From Psychroflexus torquis ATCC 700755 (GTDB lineage: Bacteria > Bacteroidota > Bacteroidia > Flavobacteriales > Flavobacteriaceae), in assembly GCF_000153485.2 (NCBI RefSeq), contig NC_018721.1:992001-1056000 (forward strand): a DNA stretch of 64,000 bases, read 5' to 3'. Made by a program: the position numbers and the translations under genes. The notes under the pieces were generated by a model. It saw only the letters and a program-made list of their open reading frames with translations, ran no database searches and was not told the DNA's origin. Below are positions 33,369 through 43,963 of the stretch, piece by piece (within the stretch, counting starts at the first letter, position 1; every line of letters begins with the position of its first letter).

Positions 33369-33797
33369 ATATGTTTATTTTCCAGTTAGGGCTAGCGACT
33401 AGCGATGATAAGTGGATTAGAAAGCACTAATTTTTTGGTTTAATAGAGGGTTTGATATGAACCAAAAGTCTTGATTTTACTTCTATTTCGCCTATTTTGT
33501 ATATACATCTTAAAACTCTGGTACAAGACCCGTTATGAGTAATAATATAACTAAAATCCTAATTTTTCTCAACCAATTTTTTTACTCTTTTTCGCGTTTC
33601 TTTTACACCTTTATTGGTAAAGGCTACACAAAGGATATGAGAAGAATTAATTCCTAAAACTACAACACTGTAGATAAATCTTGAAGTAAAAGCTTTTGTT
33701 TTTCCCAAACAGCACCTACAATTACACTCACAAAGCCCTCTGTTTCTGTAACGGCCTCCAATTACTCTTTGTTTATATCTTTTTTAAGTTATCAATA
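33369..33797. other. Gene-free stretch with possible coding relic
   Basis: On the minus strand two overlapping frames stay open between about 33560 and 33770. One reads VIGGRYRNRGLCECNCRCC and then LGKTKAF and VVVLGINSSHILCVAF, ending at a TAG. The other reads LEAVTETEGFVSVIVGAVW and is closed by a TAG. Neither has a start. I cannot assign a family and regard them as decayed sequence at best. Confidence 0.35.
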
Positions 33798-35297
33798 TTA
33801 TTCATCATCTGACTCTTCAACCTTAATACTATCAGGTAATTCTAAAATTTCTTTTGATTCTAATGCGGTAAAGGTTTCAACATCTTTAAGCTTTCTTTCC
33901 ATTACATTCGTTCTTGTTGTACGTAATGTTTCAAGTGTGCCAGAAGCAGTATTTAGTTGTTTGTGTACTTTAGATAAAACCCCTGAAAACTCTTTAAATT
34001 CAAACTTTACTGCTTTTAGGATATCCCAAACTTCACTACTTCTTTTTTGAACAGCAAGTGTTCTAAATCCCATTTGTAAACTATTTAATAATGCAGATAA
34101 AGTCGTTGGTCCAGTAACAGTTATTTTATACTTTCTTTGAAGTATTTCAAATAATCCAGGATGCCTTAAAACTTCTGCATATAAACTTTCAACTGGTAAA
34201 AACATTATACCAAAATCAGTTGTGTGAGGTGGATCAATATATTTTTCACTTATGCTTTTTGCAAAACTTTCAATCTTTTTTAGTAAAACTTTTTGAGCAG
34301 ATTCTATACCTTCTTTCTCTCCTTTATCAAATGCGTCAAGAAGTCTATCGTAATCCTCAATTGGAAATTTAGAATCGATTGGCATCCATACTTCTTTTCC
34401 TTCTTCTTTTCCTGGTAATTTTAATGCAAACTCAACATTGGCTTGGCTACCTTTTTTAGTTGCAACATTTTTTGCATATTGGTCAGGAGTTAATATTTGT
34501 TCTAAAATATTTTCAAGTTGATATTCTCCAAGTACACCTCTTGTTTTAACATTAGATAAGACTTTCTTCAAATCACCTACTCCAATTGCAATATTTTGCA
34601 TTTCACCCAATCCTTTATGCACTTGTTCCAGCCTGTCACTTACTTGTTTGAAAGATTCCCCTAATCGTTTTTCTAAAGTAGTTTGAAGTTTTTCATCAAC
34701 TGTTTTTCTCATTTCATTAAGCTGAATAGTATTGTCTTCCCTGATTGATTTAAGATTTTTTTCAATTGTTTTTTCTACATTTTTTATATTTTCTGTAGCC
34801 TGTCCATTTAAGTCAATTTGTTGTTTGTTAAAATCTCCGAAATTTTGTCTTAGCAGGTCATTTAGGTTTTTAATATTTTCTGAGAAATTTTCTTCAAAAG
34901 ATTTTAGTGATTTTGATAATTCATTTCTATTTTCTTTTGTACTATCAACTGTTTGTTGGTTAAATTCAATTTGCCGTTTATTCTGAATTGCAAATTTATC
35001 ATTCAATAAGTCATTTAATTCCTTAACGTTTTTAGAGAATTGTTCTCCAAATAAATTAAGTGATTTTGTTAATTCTTCTCTGTTTGTTTTTGAAAAATCA
35101 TTGGTTTCTGACCTATTTCTTTGAAACTCATCTTTGATTGATTTTTCAGTTCGCTCTAAAGTTGTATCAAACTTTAAAATAGATTCTTCAACATCTTTTA
35201 ATTGGGGTTTAATGTCAAGAATAACTTTTTTCTTTAATCCTATTACAATATTTACTATTGCAAGAATAATCAATGTGATCAATAATATTTCAATCAT
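33798..35297 (-). CDS. rmuC: RmuC-family protein
   Basis: 499 residues. An N-terminal membrane helix (IEILLITLIILAIVNIVIGL) is followed by a long coiled coil (about 25-225) and the RmuC domain (about 230-445) with GVLGEYQLENILEQIL, MPIDSKFPIEDYDRLLDA and DFGIMFLPVESLYAE. RmuC limits DNA inversions and is thought to have a nuclease-like (PD-(D/E)xK-related) core; the DSKFP motif is kept. Being beside an SMC/PrrC-like ATPase within an island, it may be an accessory copy rather than the housekeeping gene. Confidence 0.92.
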   Translation of the reverse strand: MIEILLITLIILAIVNIVIGLKKKVILDIKPQLKDVEESILKFDTTLERTEKSIKDEFQRNRSETNDFSKTNREELTKSLNLFGEQFSKNVKELNDLLNDKFAIQNKRQIEFNQQTVDSTKENRNELSKSLKSFEENFSENIKNLNDLLRQNFGDFNKQQIDLNGQATENIKNVEKTIEKNLKSIREDNTIQLNEMRKTVDEKLQTTLEKRLGESFKQVSDRLEQVHKGLGEMQNIAIGVGDLKKVLSNVKTRGVLGEYQLENILEQILTPDQYAKNVATKKGSQANVEFALKLPGKEEGKEVWMPIDSKFPIEDYDRLLDAFDKGEKEGIESAQKVLLKKIESFAKSISEKYIDPPHTTDFGIMFLPVESLYAEVLRHPGLFEILQRKYKITVTGPTTLSALLNSLQMGFRTLAVQKRSSEVWDILKAVKFEFKEFSGVLSKVHKQLNTASGTLETLRTTRTNVMERKLKDVETFTALESKEILELPDSIKVEESDDE

Positions 35298-35395
35298 AAA
35301 ATTGTGTTTTTTGCACTAAGCCCAACGTTTGGCTAATAAACGGAGCCGTACCTATGGGAGGATCTGTTTTCTTAGGTTTTGTTATGCTTTGTTTT

Positions 35396-38017
35396 TTATC
35401 TTCTTCTATCTCTTATTTCTTTTATATAATCTTCTAATGCTTTTACATCCGAAAGAAATTCCGCTGAATCAGGCATTTCCTCAATTAAAATTCCTGCTGT
35501 ATCATGTCCCGTGAAATATGTTGAACATTTGCTCATGTTCGAATCCACAAGACTATAATCTGCAGCAGTTAAATCAATTACTTTTGAGAGTCTTTGTGTT
35601 TGGATTGCTCTACCAAATCTTTGAATTGCTCCGTTCAAGAAAACTTCTTCTATAAATCGTTCCCAAGTTTCCCTTAGCTTTCCATATAGAGTTTTTGCTC
35701 TTTCCTTATAAGCCTCTTCTGTTTCTGTCCTTTCTATTTTATCAAGTTGTTGGTGTGCACTTTTTAAAATACCAATTCTCTTTCCTACAGATAATGCGTC
35801 CCAAGGTGGATTTTTAGCAATAATCCCTGTTTCTTTTTTCTTTCTTGTCAGACTTGTAATTTCCAAATCAGAATCTAGCTCATCTGAATGCTCTTGAATT
35901 AACAATAGAAAAGTAATGTCGTGAGTGAAAACAATTACCTGTCTGCTCTTAGATTCCTCTACTATTCTTTTAGATATTTTATATCTCCACTTGTGGTCAA
36001 GTGATGAAACTGGGTCATCAAAAATCGCAGCACTTTTGTTCTCAGATATTGATAATTCAGAAAGAAATGTTGCTAAGGAAATGCATCTATGTTCACCTTC
36101 GCTTAAAACGTCCTTTAATGCAATATTTGTTGCGTTTTCTTCTTCTAGCTTTAAAAAGTGATACTGCTTTCCTCTTTCCCCTTTTGTTTCTGTCTCAATT
36201 TTGATATTCTTAAAACCAAGTTTGTTTAACTCAACTCTGAAACTATCTTTAAGACTTTGAGTAATATACTTTGTCGTTAGTTCATTGCTGAGAGTCGTAA
36301 CAGAATGAGTTTTACATTTGCTAACGCACTTATTAAGCAATTTTATTTTTTTCTGTCTGTATATTTCACGACCCAATTTCGGTTTGGCATCATAAATCTT
36401 TTTCTCACCGTTTAGTTGATTCAGTGCTGCAATGAGTGGTTTTAAATCTTCTTCAATTGATTGGATTTCTAGTCTTTTATTCTCCTCTATTAAATTAGCT
36501 ACAATATCGATTATAGCTGTCTTAGGTGTGTTCTCAACGTCAATAGACTCAATTGTTTCAACAAGGTTTCTTGAATTGAATAGACGAACTAGATAATTTC
36601 TTTGTTTAGTTAATAAATCTAGATACTCCTTTTGCTTTTGAATGAAGTCACTTGTTATCTCATTTAATTCACTAGTTGTGGGCTCCTGCTCAACAACGGA
36701 AAAATCCAATCCATTAAGGTTGTAGATTGCTAAAGAATACTTTTCTAAGGCCTCATCATAAGTTCTTTGAATATCATTTTTTATAAATTCTTCAAAGAGG
36801 GTGAAACGTTGTTTTGCTTCTTCTCCTAAATCTTGTAAGCACAGAGGACAATTGCTGTCATCATTAGTTTCGGGAAAACTCTCGTTTCCTGTACTTTCAT
36901 TAAAGAATTTTCGAGCACTTTCCCAAAGAACCTTCCAAGAATTGTTTCCTACACCTTTTATGGGTAATTCAGAAAATGCTTCCTCCGAAGATTTCTTAAG
37001 AGCCTCACTAGTTTCGACATAATAATTCAAAATTGTCTTTAAATCAATTAAAACCTGACCTGATAAAGCGTTTTCAAGAACTTGTAATTTGTTTTTTAAA
37101 ATTTGAAACCTCTTTATTTTTTCAATATTGTCTTTAAGATTTTTATTTGGGTCAGTTGATTTTAACTTATCAATTTTTTTAATCAGTTCTTCTACTTTAT
37201 AGGCTTTACTTGAATCCCAAATTGATTCGGCTCTTAATTCATCGAGGGTTGTGTATTGATTTAAATTTTCAAGAAAAGTCTTAGCAGTTGTGCCTTCTAC
37301 TACCTCTAAGAAAGAATAATCAAACTTTGCCAAAGCTGGGCTTGATAACTCTGCATTTATTTCATTTTCAATTCTTTTTAGGTAGAGCGCAAATTTTTCA
37401 ACTATGGATAGACCTTGTGGTATGAATGCAATTTCATCTTCTCCTTCTATATAGTGATTTGCACTAAAGGTGTCGAAAACATCAACACTTTTGAGGGTCG
37501 AGTCATTTATTTCACCATTTAAAAAATTGACAGTTTTAAAACTCGTTCCATCGATTGTATATTCTATTTCTGCTTTTTTATCGTTCCTAAAAATAGTTGG
37601 GTCATATAAATTTCCATTTATTGTTGGTTTATGACCTCTCGTATTGCAAGTATGTTTTAATACGCTAACATAACTTGATTTTCCCGCTCCATTATCTCCA
37701 TATACTAAGGTCAAACCACCTGGGGCAAACTCTAATACACTCGTTTGAGAAAGAGCACTTATGTTCTCAACGTTGGATATTTTTGATAGGATAATATCCT
37801 CATTGTTAATAGCTCTATCGGCAAACTCCCTTAATTCATCAAAATCTATTGTATCAAATTGAATATCTGACAATCCAAAGTCAGCCTTGCAGATTTCTTT
37901 AATTTCCACAATGTCAGCATCCGAAAGTTGATTATTCCTGATTAATCGATCAATTGCAACCTGCCAAAATTCGGGCCTGTTTTCTACCCAATCAATTATG
38001 TCGTTTAGTATTGGCAT
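35396..38017 (-). CDS. AAA_13/SMC-type ATPase with CPLC motif
   Basis: 873 residues. The split ABC-type ATPase has Walker A GDNGAGKS (107-114), signature LSEGE (638-642), Walker B AIFDDPVSSLD (664-674) and H-loop FTHD. Coiled coils run between about 190 and 560, with CPLC at 390-393 at the apex, like the zinc hook of Rad50 or RloC. A C-terminal extension of about 150 residues is present but no PrrC-type nuclease triad is evident. AAA_13 proteins include the anticodon nucleases PrrC and RloC. It is probably a DNA-break or phage sensor. The gene ends 98 bases before rmuC starts. Confidence 0.88.
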   Translation of the reverse strand: MPILNDIIDWVENRPEFWQVAIDRLIRNNQLSDADIVEIKEICKADFGLSDIQFDTIDFDELREFADRAINNEDIILSKISNVENISALSQTSVLEFAPGGLTLVYGDNGAGKSSYVSVLKHTCNTRGHKPTINGNLYDPTIFRNDKKAEIEYTIDGTSFKTVNFLNGEINDSTLKSVDVFDTFSANHYIEGEDEIAFIPQGLSIVEKFALYLKRIENEINAELSSPALAKFDYSFLEVVEGTTAKTFLENLNQYTTLDELRAESIWDSSKAYKVEELIKKIDKLKSTDPNKNLKDNIEKIKRFQILKNKLQVLENALSGQVLIDLKTILNYYVETSEALKKSSEEAFSELPIKGVGNNSWKVLWESARKFFNESTGNESFPETNDDSNCPLCLQDLGEEAKQRFTLFEEFIKNDIQRTYDEALEKYSLAIYNLNGLDFSVVEQEPTTSELNEITSDFIQKQKEYLDLLTKQRNYLVRLFNSRNLVETIESIDVENTPKTAIIDIVANLIEENKRLEIQSIEEDLKPLIAALNQLNGEKKIYDAKPKLGREIYRQKKIKLLNKCVSKCKTHSVTTLSNELTTKYITQSLKDSFRVELNKLGFKNIKIETETKGERGKQYHFLKLEEENATNIALKDVLSEGEHRCISLATFLSELSISENKSAAIFDDPVSSLDHKWRYKISKRIVEESKSRQVIVFTHDITFLLLIQEHSDELDSDLEITSLTRKKKETGIIAKNPPWDALSVGKRIGILKSAHQQLDKIERTETEEAYKERAKTLYGKLRETWERFIEEVFLNGAIQRFGRAIQTQRLSKVIDLTAADYSLVDSNMSKCSTYFTGHDTAGILIEEMPDSAEFLSDVKALEDYIKEIRDRRR

Positions 38018-38945
38018 TGTTTCTATGTTTCTCGGGTAGTCTTTTTTAATAAAGCATTACATCCATAAAACCCTATTCAAATCATCAGTATAGAGTATAT
38101 CTTTATTATAGGAGGTTATTTTTTTATTAACTAAACTAACACTTTTGAATACTTTATCCAAGGGGCTTTTAATTAATCTCTAAAAATGCTGCAATCAAGA
38201 TTTTAAATCATCAGATGTTTATCTACACTTTTCATTGATCTTTTTACTTATAAGGCATACGCAGGTTTTCGTCATCTTCATATCCACAGTTATTTTTAAG
38301 AATAATGATTATTTTCAGGGACATTATTTATTTTCAAAAATAATTAGCAGAATAAAAGAAGTTCTCAATTTGGAAAGCAGTTAAAAACAAATTCAAAAGA
38401 GAATAAAAACTTTAGAAGACAAACTATTCATATTAGTCAGACAAGAGCATCAAGACATTTTAACGCTTCTGAGGCTAGTTATAGTTAGGGATTACTAGAT
38501 AAATCTATTATAAAATAGCATCATTATCTGTTTCAAAACGTATAAATACAAATTCATACAAGTTATCGCAGCTTTAAAGCGTGTTTAAACGTATTAATTT
38601 GCTTTTAAATGGGTTAAAGTGCTCTTAAGCTAGTATTCTTTCAGCAAAAGCAATCCCATATTAGAATGTAGACGAAAAACGATACAAAGGCGAGACTTCT
38701 TATGTTGCTCTGCCAAGTCAAAACTCACCTCTACTCTACCATTTATAAATTGAAGAGTTATAAGTGGATTTAGTAAAGACAATAGGGGTTTTATAGGCTA
38801 AGTATTCACTATATTTAAGAAGGTGGTAGAAATTACTTATACAAGGAATGGAAGATGAGTTACTTAGTTAAGAAAAGTAAGAGTGTTTTTCTCTAACTCA
38901 ATTAATGAGTTTTATTGATAAATTTTTTTTCTTTAAACTCAGTTA
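38018..38945. other. Gene-free stretch: IS110 relic copy C and decayed sequence
   Basis: The segment 38129-38470 repeats the relic at 31.7 kb. The stretch 38484-38880 has scattered short open frames (for example one reading RYKGETSYVALPSQNSPLL) with no recognisable family. Near 38935-38959 there is a perfect 25-base palindrome covering the end of the next gene. Confidence 0.6.
38129..38470 (+). mobile_element. Relic of an IS110-type insertion element (copy C)
   Basis: Similar to 31727-32060 over its whole length, including a long exact block ending in CAAAAATAATTAG. Its end encodes RQEHQDILTLL in the same register as EQEHQNVLTCL of copy B, so it too reached into a transposase gene. The rest of the transposase is lost. 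Confidence 0.7.
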
Positions 38946-38959
38946 TTATAACTGAGTTT
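38935..38959. terminator. Palindrome over the 38946 gene end
   Basis: AAACTCAGTTAT-T-ATAACTGAGTTT, 12 bases each side of one central base. It includes the stop codon of the small gene. On the minus strand an A-rich rather than U-rich run follows, so a canonical terminator for that strand is doubtful. Confidence 0.45.
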
Positions 38960-39143
38960 CTTGCTCTTTTTGGCTTTCTAATAATGCCATATAGATAATC
39001 GCTATAGTGAACGATAACCCTATAACTAGCACAATATTCATCAACTTTTTATTTTGGACTTGAAGAGTCTCTAACTTTTCAAATCTAGAAAAATCTAAAT
39101 TGGCATCAAGAGGTCGAATTTTGTTTAAATCAATTTTATTCAC
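38946..39143 (-). CDS. Small single-helix membrane protein
   Basis: 65 residues with one membrane helix (LMNIVLVIGLSFTIAIIYMALL, about 34-55) and a charged N-terminus in the cytoplasm. It overlaps the preceding gene by 8 bases, so both are translated from one message. Small proteins of this kind are common next to integrase genes. No family recognised. Confidence 0.6.
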   Translation of the reverse strand: MNKIDLNKIRPLDANLDFSRFEKLETLQVQNKKLMNIVLVIGLSFTIAIIYMALLESQKEQETQL

Positions 39144-39513
39144 TTTTAATTATTTTATAATTATTAATGTCTGTCTGATAATATTTAAAGCCATATACTT
39201 CATAAACTATGTTGCCTTCTTCTGTTTTATAAGCTGTAGTATATAAATTAAATAAAAAACCAGCACCGCTTAAATATTCTTTATGAACTATGCTTTTTTT
39301 CTCATCGTTTACTAGCTTCCAAAGGATATCGTAGTTTTTAGCCAATTTTTTGTTTACTACGGAAGTATACTTCCTCTTCTCATGACTTTTGTTATTGTTA
39401 TGCGCTATGCGATAACTAGAGTTAACATAAATCTGATTTCTACGCTTTGGTATAAATTCCTCACCACTATAAGGGCATATTCGTTTTTTATATTTTGTTT
39501 CCATAGTAATCAT
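39136..39513 (-). CDS. Unrecognised basic protein next to the mobility genes
   Basis: 125 residues. The N-terminus KKRICPYSGEEFIPKRRNQIY looks like a short DNA- or RNA-contact segment and resembles starts of hypothetical proteins on Bacteroidota mobile elements. The rest is alpha/beta. A better start is the third-codon-on ATG at 39504: the -7 element at 39524-39531 would place the transcript start only a few bases before 39513. Transcribed divergently from the MerR-like gene. Confidence 0.6.
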   Translation of the reverse strand: MITMETKYKKRICPYSGEEFIPKRRNQIYVNSSYRIAHNNNKSHEKRKYTSVVNKKLAKNYDILWKLVNDEKKSIVHKEYLSGAGFLFNLYTTAYKTEEGNIVYEVYGFKYYQTDINNYKIIKSE

Positions 39514-39523
39514 ATTTAGAAAA

Positions 39524-39531
39524 CAAAAATA
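39524..39531 (-). promoter_or_regulatory. -7 element of the small divergent operon
   Basis: TATTTTTG on the minus strand fits TAnnTTTG. It lies within the 84-base divergent intergenic region. Confidence 0.45.
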
Positions 39532-39550
39532 TAAAATATAATTTACATGA

Positions 39551-39582
39551 TTGTAATCTTTTAAATATTTTATTTACCTTTG
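39551..39582 (+). promoter_or_regulatory. Promoter of the MerR-like gene
   Basis: TACCTTTG at 39575-39582 fits the -7 consensus TAnnTTTG, with TTG at 39551-39553 as -33 element 21 bases upstream. The transcript should begin near 39588, between a TTG codon that is part of the -7 element and the ATG at 39598. Confidence 0.6.
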
Positions 39583-39597
39583 AGTAAAATATTAATC

Positions 39598-40452
39598 ATG
39601 AATGATGAATTTCATATTGAGTTTGGTAAACTCTTGTTTCACAAAAATATCCTCCCAAAAGATTTGAACATCTCCTCAAGACAGGTTTCTTATTGGAAGT
39701 CCAAAAACCTTCTTCCTAATTTAGAGTATAACCAACACGGCAAAATGAATGTCTTGGAGGCCACCTGGATGTCGATCATCAAAGAGTTATCTGATATAGG
39801 AATTAAAACTCAAAAATTAGAGCAATTATCAATAGATGTTTGGGTCAAACCAAGACATGAAAAATATGCCGATAGGGTCCTAAAAGACAATATTAATTTT
39901 AAAAGAAGTAAACTCTCTGAAGGAGGAAAAAACACCTTGAGAGAAAACCTGAAAGATGAAATGTTGATGAATACATTAAGAGGTGAAATCACACCTTTTA
40001 CTGACTTAATTAAATCATGCTTGATTCATAAAGAACAACCTCATGCCTTCATTTATATACCAGAGACAAATGAACATAAGTGTTTATTGGGTGACTCTAA
40101 GCTTTTGGAAAAGTTACATGCTCTTTATTCTAATAAAACACTTATATCAATTCCAATTTTCAATAAAGTAGGCAAGATGCTGAGCATTGATTTAAAGTCA
40201 AATGAAAAGGATCTAGAGTACTTATCCAGCATTGAAAATCAAATTCGAAACATTGTGATCTTTAAGCGTCCCAAAGTAGTTGAAATCGCTTTTGATGATA
40301 ATCACATCAAACCTAGGACGATTACAGAGAAACATATAAAACACGAAGAACTTGCCGATTACTTTATGAAAAATAAGATACCTAAAGGGACAAAGCTTTT
40401 AATCGATGTAAGATCGCAAGACAATTATAAATTAACCTTAATCACTAAATGA
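39598..40452 (+). CDS. MerR-like DNA-binding regulator of the mobility module
   Basis: 284 residues from the ATG. The N-terminus (DLNISSRQVSYWKSKNLLPN, about 20-38) is a MerR-type winged helix-turn-helix. The rest is an alpha/beta region with no domain I can name. The frame stays open to a TTG at 39580, but that TTG is inside the -7 promoter element, so the ATG is the likely start. It precedes a 55-residue protein and the serine recombinase on the same strand and may act as an excision or expression regulator. Confidence 0.7.
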   Translation: MNDEFHIEFGKLLFHKNILPKDLNISSRQVSYWKSKNLLPNLEYNQHGKMNVLEATWMSIIKELSDIGIKTQKLEQLSIDVWVKPRHEKYADRVLKDNINFKRSKLSEGGKNTLRENLKDEMLMNTLRGEITPFTDLIKSCLIHKEQPHAFIYIPETNEHKCLLGDSKLLEKLHALYSNKTLISIPIFNKVGKMLSIDLKSNEKDLEYLSSIENQIRNIVIFKRPKVVEIAFDDNHIKPRTITEKHIKHEELADYFMKNKIPKGTKLLIDVRSQDNYKLTLITK

Positions 40453-40518
40453 TGATGACAACTTATGTACAACATATTCGGTCCTTGAAACCTCAACCCG
40501 ATTTTTACCTATCTCGCT

Positions 40519-40686
40519 ATGGGCCGAAAATCAATTCAAGACAAAAAGGATAATCAAATTCTCACCCCTAAAGAATTTGAAAATATTCTTGGTGAAGACT
40601 ACACCTCTTTAAATGATGAGCAAAAAAATGATATCGCTATACACTTATATCAGTTTACCAAACTATTTGTTGAATCCTTAAACTAA
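40519..40686 (+). CDS. 55-residue protein ahead of the recombinase
   Basis: An ATG at 40519 opens a 55-codon frame (MGRKSIQDKKDNQILTPKEF, then NILGEDYTSLNDEQKNDIAI) that ends 7 bases before the recombinase start. It is small, basic at the N-terminus and acidic after, with helical character. Position and coupling suggest an accessory factor of the recombinase. No family recognised. Confidence 0.6.
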   Translation: MGRKSIQDKKDNQILTPKEFENILGEDYTSLNDEQKNDIAIHLYQFTKLFVESLN

Positions 40687-40693
40687 AATACCG

Positions 40694-42366
<1,673 letters not shown>

Positions 42367-42450
42367 ATATATGTTTGAAAATTGTTTTTCTCTGTATCGG
42401 ACTGCAAATATAAAACAAATAATAAGTCCAACAATATAAAATGTGAAATA

Positions 42451-42633
42451 TTATTGCTCTATATCTTCCGCTCTAAATTCTTGAAGTTCTTCGCCTTCAA
42501 AACGAGGAGTAACCTCAATAGGATTACAACAGACTTCACAATCTTCTACGTAGGTTTGTTGACGTATAGACGGGTCTAAAAGCATGCTTATGTCTTCCCA
42601 GCAATAAGGGCATTGAAAGTGATGTTCGAACAT
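42451..42633 (-). CDS. CPXCG-motif cysteine-rich protein
   Basis: 60 residues. CPYCWED (9-15) and CEVCCNP (about 33-39) form the two halves of a zinc ribbon of the CPXCG family (PF14255). Its role is unknown. It overlaps the last base of the tolC-like gene and is the end of the efflux operon. Confidence 0.88.
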   Translation of the reverse strand: MFEHHFQCPYCWEDISMLLDPSIRQQTYVEDCEVCCNPIEVTPRFEGEELQEFRAEDIEQ

Positions 42634-43958
42634 TAAAATTCTATATTTAAAAGTTGACCTGTAAGTTGTAAAAGCTCAAGCTCGGCTAATTTTGCATCAT
42701 ACTTATCCAGATTTTTACTGGTCTGGGCATTAAGCAAGTTCACCTGAGCCTGCCGTAACTCTACAGAGGTAATCTGCCCTAGTTTATACTGTTCACTAGA
42801 GCGCTCAAAATTATTCTTGGCTGTTGATATATTTTTTGTTTGCAAATCTAAAACTTCAAGTCGGTTTTGGTAATTTCCTCTGGCATTAAAAATATCTCGG
42901 GTCACCTCTTTCTTAATCTGCTCCTTGGCGAGTTGCTGATTGTCGTATTGTATTTTGGCGTTTTTCGTAGTGGTAATCCCACGGCCTCCGTCAAAAAGAT
43001 CCCATCTAAGACTTACTCCTCCAGAAACACCAGTCGTGGTACTTGATGTGGCAAAACTCGTCACTGGAAAGTTACCTTCATTCCAACCATATGAGCCTGT
43101 CAACCCAATAGAAGGCAAAAATACAGCTTTACTAGCTTTGTAGTCGTAATCACTAATAATTATATTCTTTTCTGCCTGAAGTAGGCTAACGTTATTGGCA
43201 TCTGCACTATTGACATAATTCTCCAATTGAATTTGGCTAGTGAAATCGACTAGGGTATCCACTTCAAAATTTCGATCCAAATTAGTATTAATAACCACAT
43301 TTAAATCACGCTTTGCATTTTCTAATAGCTGCCGTGTATTTAATAAATTGATGCTGTCGTTCACCATATCTACCTCAGCATTAAACACATCTAACTTATT
43401 CACTTGACCGTATTCAAAGCTGTATTCTGCACGCTTTAACCGCTGTTGAGTATTCCCATAGGTCTGTTTCAATACCTGTTCATTTTCAGTAAGACGGGCA
43501 ACTTCGTAATAAACGGTAAATAGCTGGAGAAGAGTAATTTCTATGGTTTCACGCGCTTGTAAAGAAGATAAATTATACTCCTCTTTGAGACTTTTATAAT
43601 TCCAGAATCGCCCTAATCCATCAAATAACACGTAGTTAAAATTAACAGAAGCATTGTAACGTGTGGTTTCAGCACCTACTATAGAATTGCTCTCTCCGTC
43701 CCGAAAGGTCACATCTTGATCGTCTTTCGTATAGTTAGCTCCCGCATTTCCAGTAAGGGAAGGAAGATATCCCGAATTGAGGATATCCTGATTATTATCT
43801 GCTATTTCCACCTGATTTTCAGCGAATTGAATGCCAAAATTATTGGCCAACATTTGAGTGACTGCTTCTTGTTTGCTCAACACCTCCTGCGCGTTAGAAG
43901 GACTGTACATGCCAAACACTATAAAAAACGCAAGTAGGCTCTTATAAAATACTCTCAT
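42633..43958 (-). CDS. TolC-family outer-membrane efflux channel
   Basis: 441 residues with a signal peptide (residues 1-23, [13 protein letters not shown] then QE). Two OEP repeats of long helices follow, as in TolC proteins, with [19 protein letters not shown] and [16 protein letters not shown] segments. It forms the outer-membrane exit of a tripartite pump. It is third in an operon after the adaptor and the RND transporter, with 5 bases to the latter. Confidence 0.92.
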   Translation of the reverse strand: MRVFYKSLLAFFIVFGMYSPSNAQEVLSKQEAVTQMLANNFGIQFAENQVEIADNNQDILNSGYLPSLTGNAGANYTKDDQDVTFRDGESNSIVGAETTRYNASVNFNYVLFDGLGRFWNYKSLKEEYNLSSLQARETIEITLLQLFTVYYEVARLTENEQVLKQTYGNTQQRLKRAEYSFEYGQVNKLDVFNAEVDMVNDSINLLNTRQLLENAKRDLNVVINTNLDRNFEVDTLVDFTSQIQLENYVNSADANNVSLLQAEKNIIISDYDYKASKAVFLPSIGLTGSYGWNEGNFPVTSFATSSTTTGVSGGVSLRWDLFDGGRGITTTKNAKIQYDNQQLAKEQIKKEVTRDIFNARGNYQNRLEVLDLQTKNISTAKNNFERSSEQYKLGQITSVELRQAQVNLLNAQTSKNLDKYDAKLAELELLQLTGQLLNIEF

Positions 43959-43963
43959 ACGGC

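Noticed and set aside
35396..38017. PrrC or RloC anticodon nuclease
   Set aside because: The ATPase and CPLC fit, but I cannot see the nuclease Arg-Glu-His triad in the C-terminal extension.
38890..38912. Terminator ACTCA-ATTAA-TGAGT with T-rich tail on the plus strand
   Set aside because: The stem is only 5 bases and no plus-strand gene ends nearby.
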